Under the pieces are notes generated by a model. The model was not told the DNA's origin. It did not search any database and was given only the letters and a program-made list of their open reading frames with translations. This document shows positions 49,066-62,200 of a stretch of 64,000 nucleotides of DNA, piece by piece (position 1 is the stretch's first letter; every line of letters starts with the position of its first letter). This DNA comes from Lingula anatina (lineage: Eukaryota; Brachiopoda; Lingulata; Lingulida; Lingulidae), in NCBI RefSeq assembly GCF_001039355.2, contig NW_019775569.1, positions 876,712 through 940,711 of the forward strand, given 5' to 3'. The position numbers were made by a program, and so were the translations under genes.

Positions 49066-50077
49066 GCTTACAGTAAAGTATCTCCAATTTTTCGGCTGAA
49101 GCATAAAGAGGTCATAAACCCATAGGGTCTGACCTTTCCAATGGGCTTTACACGACGGAAAAGTTCAACTAAAAGCAATAATTAACCTGCATGCAATCTG
49201 CTGAAGCACCGTAAAACATACATAAGTCAATCAATTCACATATACATATTGACTACTTTTCTTTGCATCTAATTGTTGTGAAACTTTTATGAAGCTTTGC
49301 AGGTGTGGAGTAGTACCTAAAGTTCAGCTGGTCAATTAATCAACATTTCTGGTTAAGCAATATAAAGAATTGCCACAGAATTTCTGACATGCACACACTT
49401 TTGATATCTAACAACACTAATATAAAACAACATTAAACTCCGACAAAGGCTCAGGAATACTATATTTTTGTACAATAGGAATTAAAATACATCTGTCAAT
49501 ATATATAACGTTGTAAGTTGAAGCAGCCAAAATTGATTAAAGTGGCATATCAATATTTTTTTACTATATACATATATTAGGTATTAATTCGTGATATTAA
49601 GAATTGGGGGATTAAAACATGATCCTATTCACGTATAGAATATACGTCTAAACTGAACCTGAAAGTTATGAACTCTTCAAAGTATCTCTGAAGCTCGACA
49701 AATTTGTGAAGGGTTTTGACACTATTTGGGAACAACTCAATGACAACATTTTGAACTTCTTCAGAAAAGTTAATAGTAAAAAAGAAATACAGGTACAACT
49801 AACGGTATGAATAATTCGACTTTTTTTATAGACTTATTAGTCGAAGGATAGGCTAGTTTGTTACAACTTACACGTTCGTCGGATATTCGAGCCATTGTTT
49901 AAACTTTCCCCCCAAATTCTAAAATTGACCAAACACCTACACAAATACAGTCAATTTTCTCATCAACGTCTAAACACACTTGATACACACCGTAATTACC
50001 TTTAATCCCTCTTAAGCAGAGTGTGCCAGACGCCCAACAAGCTACTGCAAAGTTCGGGAAAACTTTTGTTGTTCCCG

Positions 50078-50085
50078 TGACGTCA
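50078..50085. promoter_or_regulatory. Perfect palindromic cAMP response element (TGACGTCA)
   Basis: The 8 bp CREB/ATF site lies about 180 bases before the CCDC122-like start codon in a less AT-rich stretch (about 50020-50180) that looks like a promoter. Binding is inferred from the consensus only. A TNFAIP8-like transcript could start here divergently, but no exon was proven. Confidence 0.45.
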
Positions 50086-50260
50086 TAAGCGTCTTTATAG
50101 ATGGCAGCTATTCACAGGTGCTCCAAGACAACCCACTCTCTTGGTCTGTTCATCATTCAAACATTCATTGCGGAGAGCAGCGACTATGAGTTCCTTAATA
50201 GAATTTTTAAATGGAAGTGAATATTAAAGAGATACATTTGATTGTATGTCATAAATTGTA

Positions 50261-53200
50261 ATGGAAAATCTTCTAAGTAGGTGAGTTGAACCGGTGTCAT
50301 TAAACTTTCTCTAACTTTTGTATGTAAAACGATCGAGTGCTAGAGTGCAGTAACATAACTTCAAAAGAAAGAATCCTGACAAAAATGTTGATTGTTATGT
50401 TAATAATTTCTTTTTCTTTTCCAGCCCTCCCAAACCTTCCAGAACTGTACATTTAGTGCAAGGCTGCATCCCTGTTTATATGCCCCCTCGGCCACTTAAT
50501 GCTCAGACTGTTGCTGTGCAAGAAAGACCTCTTAAAAGTTCTGGTATTGTGATAATAATACACATGTACCTCAGAATCACAAACAGTTAAAATTATATAG
50601 CAACAGTCTTAATGTAATCCACTGACTGACTTTTTAGTTATTGCTTAATTTTTATTGAACAAGTTTGGAATATGTTGGCTTCTCCTAGAAATGAAAAAAA
50701 AAAAAATGCTACTGTATTATACTAGCAGGCCAGTAACCAGTGGGGGTTTTACCAGCTGCTCTTTTTGCCAGGAAAAAGTTCGTTTGGGTAAAATTTGTTC
50801 TAGGCACATGAAGATTTCATGGTAAAAAGTCTACTTTTTCAGAAAAAAAAAGAAAAAGAAGCCTCCCTCTACCTTCTGCTACAATATTGCTGGCTATGGA
50901 CATACACTGTAGGGGGTGTCTCAATAGTCTGAAGGTTTATTGGTACAAAAAGTCGTAACATTTTCGCCATTTTTTTAATCAAAGGTTCATTGGTCCAAAG
51001 GTTCTATATAGTAAACATTCGGACCAATGAACCTTTGGACTATTGAACCTTCAGACTATTGCTACGTACGGCCCGCACTGTAGTATTGGTTGTTGCTGAA
51101 TGTTCATTGAATTTATACAGTTAAAGGGCAGTCTGTTTCAAAAAAATTCAAATTTAAACTATTCTTCATATGTTTGTGAGTGATTTCTTCTTTCTTTTTC
51201 TTTGAAGGTACATGTATCCAGTCTTCTGTTAAAAAGTCACCGGTTTCTTTAAACAATGCTAAACAGACTAGCCTTCACACTAGCCATTTGCTGCGCTATT
51301 CTCCAGCAGCTTATCTCCCAAATCAAGACATTAATGATACAGGTAAGTGTCCCACTGTGACTTAATACCTTAAGGAATCTCACCCAATTCAAATGTCTCC
51401 TCTAAGGTATCTACCGTACCCTGCTCAGTGGCTTAGCACTACTCAGACATAAAATATTTTGTGTCCGACCTTACCAGCAGAGGAGGATAATTGTGTGGTT
51501 GGATGTTATCACTCAGCTGGGCATCTGGAGTAGATCTGAGGCCATGTGTACTCAACATGTAAGTGTGAAATTGCCCCTACTGACAAAGGGTATGTCTGGC
51601 CAGAAACCCATTCCTGTTGACCATCTCAGTTCCTGCAGGGTGCGCTACAATTTTGTAACAGACTACTGTCGGACCCTGTGGTCAGAAAATACTTCATTGT
51701 GGTCATTATCATGGCATTGCCATCATAATGGATTTGTTTAAAGCATGCAAAGTTTTTTTCTTGAAATGGATCAATATTTATGTTTTTCTAAAGTTCCCTC
51801 ATTCATTCACAACTGCATGGTCCATCAGCTGTATGTTGTGACAGTGCAAACGTGTCGTGTAGATTTTTTTGTAACAATTTGCTTTAACTAGCCTACCAAT
51901 AAAGATCAAAGTCACTTAAGTTTATTATTATTATTATTTTTTTTTGTGCTTCTTGTTTTTTTTTCACCATACAAAATCATACAAAATGAATCATTTTTTA
52001 TCCATGTATGATCATAACTCTTTGTTCAGTTTGACAATAGAAGTAGAGTTCTATGGTTTGACATAGTGAAAATCTCATCACATATACAAATTCAGCTTTG
52101 TGTTACACTCTGCATAACTAGCCTACTGGTAAAAGTCAGAACTGCCATCTTATTTTTTACCTGGTTCCTTGAGGTTATTCAGTCGCACTTAAGAGTAAGA
52201 TCAGCCTATCTTCATTGTAAATGCTACTTAATTGAAGAAAGTGAACAGAAAATATGGCATTGTCTAGAGATATGACTGAAAATAAAGGTGAACAAATGAA
52301 TGAGGACACTTCATCTTATGGGTTGAGTTCTTTACATTTTTATTAGTTATAAATGGAAATATATAAAAATACATAATATTACATTTAGACATCAATATAC
52401 TGGGCCACTCAATCAAGTTCATTACAGTGCTACACCAAAGCAGTCCAGCTGCTTCTACTGTATGGGTGAAAGTTTTCAGGATTTACATATTTTTATGTGC
52501 TTGATTTCAGGATTTTCAGTCTTCATTTTGATTCTTTTTTTATCATATGGTCTAAGTACAATGAGCAATTCAGGATTTTCAGTTTTTACAGCTTTCACCC
52601 ATGTTCTACTGTATATAATCAACAATTCTGTCTGAAAAAAATAGGTATTATAGTAAGAGAAACAACAAAATCGAGAAACTTTTCCATCCATGTCCTGGAC
52701 TATTGCATATAGTCCTTGTCTGCTGTTATATATTTGCTGAGCAAATTTTTAAGCATGGCAAGCACTCCTCATCTCATTAGTAAAATTCTGGATCTGCAAG
52801 TGATAGTGAAATACAAAAGTACAGTATGACTGTGCAGTAAGGTGATCATCCTCATCCTGATAAAAAAGATTTGATAAATACATAAATGTCCTCTGGGATA
52901 TTATAATTTTCATTCTTGGATAAATAAATGTCTGTATTGTTACATAACATGCATTGGGTACTTTTACATTAAATTTGTAATATCAAACATTTATGGATGA
53001 ATAAGTGTCCGTATTGTCACATTTCATTCAAAGAGTACTTTTTACTTTTAAAATTAATTTTGTAATATCATATGATTAAAAAAATGACTTCATAATCTAC
53101 TTGGAAATGATGGATTCATAATTTTCTGTTATTAGTCCTTAAGTCTAGTTAATGTTGATTTTGTAAGGAGACTGTACTAGTTGTCTTATTTTGGCAGTAT

Positions 53201-56200
53201 GGTTTTTCTGAAATCTTGAATATGATTTCTTGGGTCAAGTTCCATATGGCATTGGCTTTTACAACTTTACTTTTTCCTCACTGGGTATTGCGTAAACTAC
53301 GTTGTCATAGGCAAAAGTTTCTTTCTCTTTAGCTGGCTTTTCATTGACTGCATTCTGATAAATAGCATTATCATAGGCTCCATTGAATTTGATTGTACCT
53401 ACAACTGGGGAGGATCTGCAGTTTCTGAGGAAGTGAAAAAAAAAGATAATACATGTAGTAAAGAATTTTCACAAACTGTTGGTTACTTGAATGAGAGTCA
53501 AATGGCTAACAGTTGTAGTAAAAAAATAAAAAAAAATCATTCATCTGTAGCTTAATGAGGTACTGGGCACATTCATATCAAAATAAAATTAGGAAAGCTT
53601 TATTATCATGTCATTATTTTTTTATAAGCAAAGGTTTCTTGTTTTAAGAAGTTCATGATTATTTTACAATTCACAATTGAAGTCCCGTATTCATCAAGAA
53701 TGGCAAAATAACCTTATTCTTATATTTTCTTTTTACATGGTCCAATATGGTTGCTTACCTGTACAAGAAAAATGCACCAACAACCATCATTACAAGAAAT
53801 GCTGCAGCCAAAACGCCCACCAAAATAAGAACTGAAATAAGAATTGGGATTTATAAATGGCTGGATAATAATTTATTTCCTGGAAATGTTGCAGCACTTA
53901 ATTGATCTGAATAGTCAGATGAAGTATTTATCAAAAAAAAAAATCTTCACTTATAATGAATTATTAAGAAATGTTAACTTGGTTTATTTTGCTGTATTAC
54001 TTATGCATCTGTCCTCCAATACCCCATTTTAATCTCGAATTAAAAAAATTGCCCTCTTACTGTGTTCGTGTTTCAGCCCTGGTCTTTCAAGCTTTTCAGT
54101 TTCCTTCATTGTCTTCTCCCCATCTGTTTGCTTCTCATTGCCTGCAACCTGCACTTTAGGGTTGGTAGGAACCTCCTCTGGTGGTATTGGTGGGATCTTA
54201 GGGCCTTGGGTTGGGTTTGGCAGCTTTTCTGGACCACTTGTGGGGACTGGTTTTATTAGGATAGGCCCACTGGTGGGGACTGGTCTTGTTGGGATAGGCC
54301 CTCTGGTGGAGGCTGGTGTTGTTGGGATAGGCCCTCTGGTGGGGGATGGTGATGTTGGGATAGGCCCTCTGGTGGGGACTGGTGTTGTTGGGGTAGGCCC
54401 TCTGGTGGGGGCTAGTGTTGTTGGGATAGGCATTCTGGTGGAGACTGGTCTTGTTGGGATAGGCCCTCTGGTGGAGACTGGTCCTCTTGTTGGAACTGAT
54501 GTTGTTGTTGTTGTCCAGGCGTCTGTCCAAGGCCCTCCACTGACCACATGGTTGTCTTGACATTGTACATTTAGCCAGGTACGACGCTTGATTATATTAT
54601 GGTGACTTCCACGGCTGCCATGGTGACCATGACTACGTCTTGAGCGATGATGGTCATCATCATCATCATCATCATCATCATCGTGGTCATCATCATCATC
54701 ATCATCATCATCATGGTCGTTATCCTCGTCATTGTCATCATGCATGTCAAAGTCTTCATCATCATTATCTCCAGAAACTGAAATGTTAGAGCATATTGAA
54801 TTGTGAGTCTTTTGGAAAGCCTTTTGTATAAAATTAGGATCTTTTATGATAGAATTGGAAGTAAGACATCTTAATTTGGTCAGCTTGGTTATGAAAATCA
54901 TTTGCTTTTTTTTTTCATTTACAGTACTAAAGAATTTTCCCTTACTTGATTTAAGACTTACCCCATTGATAAGCAGATAGCTTGATCCAGAATCTGCTAT
55001 TACTGTTCGGTACACTGTCATACTCCAATGACAAATGATGGGCATCACTAAACTGTGTTATGTAATTGGTCAGGTTAGTACAGGCAGCATGGTATGTGGA
55101 GGTTTGAAGGTAGTTCAAGCCATGCCATGAAACTATTTTAGTCTCATTTATGGTCAGCTTAGCCAGGTATCTGCACACTGCCCTGTGTCTGGAGTAGAAG
55201 TGAATGGAGCCCCCCATGCTGACATCGACTGCCTCCAAGAGGATGACACTGTTGGCAGGCGGGGTAACCTTACAGGAGCAGTTGTGAACTTGAACTGATG
55301 GTGATGGATATCTACTGCTGGTGAGGTTGATGGGCAGGGTGCTGTTGATGTTTATACTGCTGCACATTGGTGTGCTGATAGTTTTGGCTAAAATATAATG
55401 GATATTTGAGATTATTATGTTTCTGTAATATTGTATATGGAGTTGACAACATGTATCAGTGATCAGATATGTTGACATTTAATCATGATGTAATGGTAGT
55501 TAAGGGAAGGTGTGGATATTTGTGTAAGGTAAAAGACAAGCAGTGTTGTAAAAAAAAAAATTGATGTAAGATAATGAATAACTGTAAACAAGATGATTTT
55601 AGAAACAGATGCATTCTTACTGGGTTCACAATCATAACCCACTTCAAGGTGGTTGTAGTTGATTGTGTTAGTTGATCCCCTGCGCATGTCATTGGTTGTG
55701 ATAGTCAAGTTGCATGCCTGTCTGCCAGAGCAACTTGTAGCCAATTTTTGTTGTAATGCTGGGGACACATAACATCTTGCCATACACAACCATCCACGGC
55801 AGTTGTGGTTTGGACATTCTGTAGAGGCTGACATTTTCATGTTTCTCAGGCGAATAATTGTGTTGGAGGAACAGTGTAGTGCCAGGTTTTGACCTGTGCA
55901 TGTGGTCACAGTATGTGCCGGAGAGCTCTGGTCCAACTGCCATGTCAGGTGGGTGCTTTCAGTGCCTAATATAAATACAAATGTGTCCTTGGATTGGTAA
56001 TGTTCAAATATCTGGCAAATATATGATTTACACATACATAAATTTTTCAGTTATTTGATAAGTACTTGAATGCTGACAAATTTTGAATATAAGTCAGTTT
56101 TTTAATTACTATATCAACAAACATTTTTTTTTATTTTCCAAAGAGGAAAAATAAAAGCTGTAAAAATATTGTCTTTTCCTTACTGTTTTGAAAAATGATA

Positions 56201-59200
56201 AAACTTTTATTAAAGCAAACTTTGACCATATTTTAAAAAATGTAAAAATAGTGACTTCTATGCACTGAAATGTTTTATTTGTCTTACAACATACTTTCCT
56301 TCTTAATTTGTTTTCTTTCCTTCTTAATTTCTTTTCTTTCCTTGACCATCAATGCATTGTATGTCATAATGTCAATTTTATGAGTAATTTTTCTTACAGA
56401 CATTCGAAGGTTAGAGGGGTTTTGGATATTGACTAAAAACTAATTTAAAATTTCAGATTTCAGAAAAATATCATGCAGATCTGTAATATAAAAAAATCAT
56501 AAACTGGGAAAAATACTATCAGGTGTAAGATATATATGCGTCATATGTCGTGACGATATTCTAGCTAATACTTCTATACAAATTACTCAACCAAGCTCAC
56601 AGTTCTTTAGATATGCTAATATTCACCTGTTATTGTTATAAAAAAGGGGAACAGGTTCTTTTGTGATTTTTGCCAGTTTTGTAAGGCTGAAGCATTGAGT
56701 GTTATTTGCTGAGTCACTCTTAAGTGAGAAACATATTTTATTTAGTTTGATGCTATAAATGTTCAATTCCTCCCTTTTTAGCAGGTGACGGCAAATCACC
56801 TGAGCTGTGTATTTTATTGTAAAAATTGCCTAAGGTAAAAGTATCTGTGGAAAACTGGATTGTCTTGTACTTGAAGGTTGTTGCTGTTGATGCCCCAGCA
56901 CTGGTGTGATGTATTGTTTGTGCCACAGAAAACGACCATCATTTCTCTTGTTTGACAAATAACCAAATGTTGAAATATTAATACTTGCTACTGTTGGAAT
57001 TAAATCAGCCTCAGGTGATGTATTGTTCATGCCACAGAAGACGACCATCATAATTTTTGTTGTTTGACAAATAACTTAATGTTGAAATATTCATACTTGC
57101 TACTGTAGGAATTAAATCACCATAAGGTGAACCCTGAATCACAAGTTTTTTAAGCATTTAACCTGCTTGCAAATTATTTATTTGTAATTATGTCTGACTT
57201 TGACAATAATAATAATATTGGTCTTTCTATTTGATTTTAAAGGAGGAGTCAGTATTTTTATGTATAGAAACTGCAGTTCCTGTCACGGATGCTGCCTGGT
57301 ACATCAATCCCTATAACTGCCTAACCATATTTTTTCCTATTAATTTTCTTAGTGCCTTTGTTTGGTAAAAAAAAAGATCCCTTACAAAAAATCAGCATAT
57401 AGGTTTTACAAAAGTGATTGATTTTTTTTTTTTGCATGTATTTTGGTGACAAACTATATGTTTGCTACGTTTTACTTCAAACTTGTTTAGTGGCTTTGTT
57501 TAGTGAAAAGGCAGGCTTATTTCCAAAACCAGCACAATCTAAACCAGTCTATTTTCACATAAAATTGTTATTATTGTTGCAATGGTTTTTTGGTTTATGG
57601 TGTCTATATGCTTTTCCAGCTTTGCTGTCAAGTTAAACATTTACTTAATAATATTGAGATCAAGTGAGATCAATTCATGCAAATCATAAACGACCTAATT
57701 TTCAAAACATAATCCTCATAACATTTGATATGTTATTCATCTAATATCACAAAAAATGTTAAAAGTGAAAACTTTTAGAGGCCAGGATTGAAATTCAGTA
57801 TTTTTGAAAAACAGTTGTCGTACTATATGTACATCGTGAGAATGTCTCTAACCACAAACAGTGTAATAAAAAAAAAATCCTTTGCTGTGGCCATCTAAGT
57901 TAAATGCCTTAAGACTGGTGTTGACTGGCCCTTATGTTACAACCAAGACTGTTATGAAATTGTCCCATAATTTGACCCTCTGTTGTATTGTGAATTTTTT
58001 TTCTTTTATAGATTTTGATAAATGTTTTGGGTCTTACCAAGCTGTTATAGATTTGATAAATTTTCTTTGTTTTTATTTTATATTTTTAGTGCTATTTGTC
58101 TAAAAAAAAAACACTGATGTACTGTCCAGCATCTTAATACATTAGGTAAATACTACTAAAAAACAACAGTACCAGAGCAGGAAGATCTTAAATATAAAAT
58201 CCTTCCTTTAAAGTATAATAACTCTTAATTGAATTTGACAACTAAAGTCACTTTTAACAAATACTTTACCTGTCCAAAGAATCACCAAAATGATGAGCGT
58301 ATGAAGTGCCTCCATTTTCGTGCAGTTTCGGCGCACTGCGCACTCTGCAAAACCTGCAGACCTAACTGGTTTGTCTCCCAGCAGTATCCTGGATCTGTTC
58401 TGACTTATGATTGGTTTTAAAGTGAGGACTTGACAAACACCACATCACGTGAACACAATTTGTATGGCATTCTTGTATATGGTTTAGCGCTCTCAATTGA
58501 TCCAAATCTTATATTCACACAAAGGGCTGTTGCTGGTCACACACCCAGACAGGTGACCTAGGGAACCTAGGTACGGGTGTACCATGCTAGGTATTCAAGA
58601 GACTTGTTTTGATGGGAATTAATTATGAAACCATACACGTGAGATAGATCCCTGGCATTGTGGAAGTCTGCTGGGGATGCAACAATTAATAAATAATTAA
58701 AACCTCAATATTGTTTGAAAGATCTATTTTATGAACTCCATGAAGGAGGTTACTAGTATATGTTTGTCTTCGTTTCTTTGTTAGTAAACAGCTTTACTCA
58801 AAAAGTTATGGATGGATGTAGCTTTTCCATTTAGGAAGCCCAGCTAGAGTATCCTGCTTAATATTTGTCTTTCTTTCAGTGGAAAGGCCCCCTTTTTTGA
58901 CAGAAGCACTTTTCTTTTTAAATGAGAGATGATCTCTCCATGTTCTTTTGTGATTGTTATCCTGTAGAGTTATAGGTTTACAATGAAAAGATGTATAACA
59001 ATAATAGTGCCTTAGTCATCACTTATTTTTAGCATGCTTTTGTGAGAAAGCTATTGGGTAGGGCAGTTGCTATACCCTGGTAGTAGAATATAGATCGATC
59101 GACTTGTTGTGCAAGCGCACGATCATTTAAGGAAATATGACAAATGAAAATTACCTCATTTCAGCTGATGATTTCGAGTAAAATGTCCCACCTGATATTC

Positions 59201-62200
59201 TCATTTTTAAACATCAGATTTAAATTTAGTGTTTTTAGTGGAAATAAAAAAGGGGAGATCCCTAACATTCCCACCAATCACTTAGCTTACATTGAAAAAG
59301 AAAGGATTAAATGAATAAACATCATAAATTAAAGATAAAAAATTGAATTCATACAATCAAATATTTCATCCCACTTTGCATTAATTCTGCCTCCCCCCCC
59401 AAAAGAAAAATAATAAATCAATAAATAAATAAATAAATAAATAATAAAACAATGAATGAATGAATATATAAGATTTAGCAATTTTAATTGTAATAGGCGA
59501 TGATGGATTTTTTTCAAACAAGAAATGAATAGATAAACCAGATTTTTAAAAGATTAAAAGTAAAGATTATGACTCTGTCACACTGGACTCACAGCTGCTT
59601 GGAGAACAAAGTTTGGCCCACCCTCACAAATACTACAGTATGTAACAAAGGATAAGACTGTAATATCTTAAGTTCATTAATACTGATGTACAAGTATGGA
59701 TTTGATGACAACGACAAATACTGTCCCAGCTCTAAGAGGGATGACAGTGGTACAAATTTATTCTCCAAGAAATTACAAGTTGGAAACTGGTATAACAAGG
59801 GCTTTAATGAGACCTGAGCTGAAATTTATCTTTTCAGGTTCCACATCCAGTGTAGAGCAGAGTAGTCCAACAGGTGGCAGCAGCAGCAGTCTCCACCAGG
59901 TGGTGAGTGAGGTGATCACTGTGCAGAGAGCTCACTCGGAGGATATCAGGAAACATCAACATATACTTGCCGAATTACAGGTATATTGCAATCATCCCTG
60001 GAGTAGGTACATTAACAGAATAGACTATTAAACAATCCGGTTTGTTTTTGTCAGTTATTTCCTTTAGGAAAATTAATTTGGACAATAATGCCTTATTCTG
60101 AATTTGAATTTTAAAAAGTATTCATCAAAGTCAAATGTTATCAGTGTGTTGGTTGTCACTTGGTGGTTTCAAATAAAATTAAATTGTTCTTTTTTAGGAA
60201 AAGCTTACAAAGGGTAATAAAGGTTTCTTGTTATTACAGACTCTAAAGGGGTCTCATTGATTTATTTATTTTTATTATTTTGTATAATTATGTTAATAAT
60301 TTTGATTTAACACTTCAAGTTTTGAGTTGTGCTTAACATTAAGGTAATTTACGTACAGTTGTTATAATTATTGTTTTTCCGCTCCATTTAATTTGATTTA
60401 ACATTTCAAGATATCATGATTTGGTATTAACCTGTTTTTATCTATAAGACACTTTGTTTTTTTCTTATAATTTATAAATGTTTTATCTAAGAAGTGCTTA
60501 GAGTCAATGTTTAACACTATGAATTGTGAATAGTAAGTACAGATATGCAACCTTCAATTTATAGATTTTCTGTTGAGTATATTAAATGATCACAAGCAGT
60601 TTTTTTTTCATTGGTGCCAAGGTTTAAGAAATTCACATTATTATTTGATATTTTTATTCAGCAAGAGAGAAAGTGCATGGATTGACCCTGGAGTTAAACA
60701 GTTTGAAAAGAAAGCAGTGTGTTGCTGCAGATGACTTTGTCCAGAAGGCTGGCAATTGTAGGCAACTTGAAGGAGGTACAATATCCCATATACTAATTTT
60801 AATCCCATATCACCTTATAAATCAACTAATTTAACATGATATGATTAAAATTTAAAAAAAAAACAACATTTAAAACAAGTGCATGAATAATAAACTAACC
60901 TAATGAGCTGACCTTAATTTTTGTGACAGTAAATGTACAAAAATGTCTTTAAATCTGTAGTTTCCACAATTTTTCACGTTTTAGAAATAGAAGATGCTAT
61001 TGCAGAAAAGCAGGACCTGACAGCATCTATTATTGATGCTCAAACGAAACTGGGTAAAGAAACGAGGTGAGTTTTAGTGATGTAGCCCTTGACCATAGAT
61101 ATTTGTACACAGGATGGATCCTTTTTAGAAAATGTGCTCACAAGTTAATATCAGGTGAAGGAAAAGAACCATTATGTTTTTTTTATCATACAAAGCTTTG
61201 TTTTCCTTTCTTTTATTTTAAATAGTATATTATGGTATTATTTGACATGATTGTCTATATGATTGTCTCATTTTAGTTTGTTGAAAGAATACACGGGAAA
61301 GATGAAAGAATTTGAGTCTAAAGTTGACGTGTTGGAATCAAAATATGGATACAGAAAGGAATTGGAGGAATTAAAGAAAAATGTACAAGAGTTAGAAAAT
61401 CAAAGTATGTGATTAAGAAATTTTTATAGTCTTAATGCCCAGTACTTTTGTAGTATTTTTTGCTATAGTGTAAATAGACAGTTTAACTTATTTATGTTTT
61501 GAATGGACATTTCTCAAGAAGGAGTGCATTACTTAATATATTGATATGGCTAGATTGTTGTGTCCTAATGAAGATAATTGGTTAGAAAAACCATGGGTAT
61601 AACCATCATTTTAACTGGTTGTTTATTCTCAGAGCTTACCTTGGAGAAAAATCCAGACAAGGCCAGACACTTACTAGAAGGTAAATGTGAGAGTGATCTC
61701 AAACAGGAGCTTCAGAAGTTAGATGATGAAAAGAGACAATTAAGGGGGCAGCTGCTTGACAAAGAAAAACAGGTGAATATCCTTTGTTTTAAAAAATGTC
61801 TGAATGTATTGTTTTAAATTATAATGCACTTGTAGGCACTCATATCTCAAAAGCTCACCATTAAAATGTAGCTACAAGGTCTTGAATTGTGATAGATGCA
61901 AGGTTAATTTCTGTGTTATTATAAAACTAAGTAAAGTATGTATCTATATAGGGAAGTTTTGTAATTAATGTCACCCCTGGTTTTAAGTCTGTCGAAAAAT
62001 CCTCTCAGAAACATCTATGCATCTTGTTTCCAGTTAGAAATATTATAAAGTGTTTTTTAAAGTGTGTTTTTAGAAGGGGTTCTGAAACTTGACTGCAGAC
62101 AACAGGAAGAAGCATTGTTTCATTGTATTTATTTATTTATTTATTTATTTGTTATTTGTTTTCCAAATATAGTCTGATAATTTAATTTTCCAACAGGTGA

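Larger units (their letters stand above)
42518..50260. other. Gene-poor region between TNFAIP8-like exon and CCDC122-like gene
   Basis: It should contain the 5' exon(s) and promoter of the TNFAIP8-like gene on the minus strand, but none could be fixed. It holds a SINE-like repeat region (about 45048-45581), a 1.3 kb hAT-like transposon (46098-47390) and a degenerate minisatellite (about 48885-49065). A 125-codon plus-strand ORF at 48212-48589 matches nothing I know. Confidence 0.5.

Noticed and set aside
50186-50227. ATG at 50186 as start of the coiled-coil gene
   Set aside because: It reaches a stop after 13 codons, and splicing its possible donor to exon 2 gives an immediate stop frame. 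The ATG at 50261 with donor gtgagt fits exon 2 in phase.
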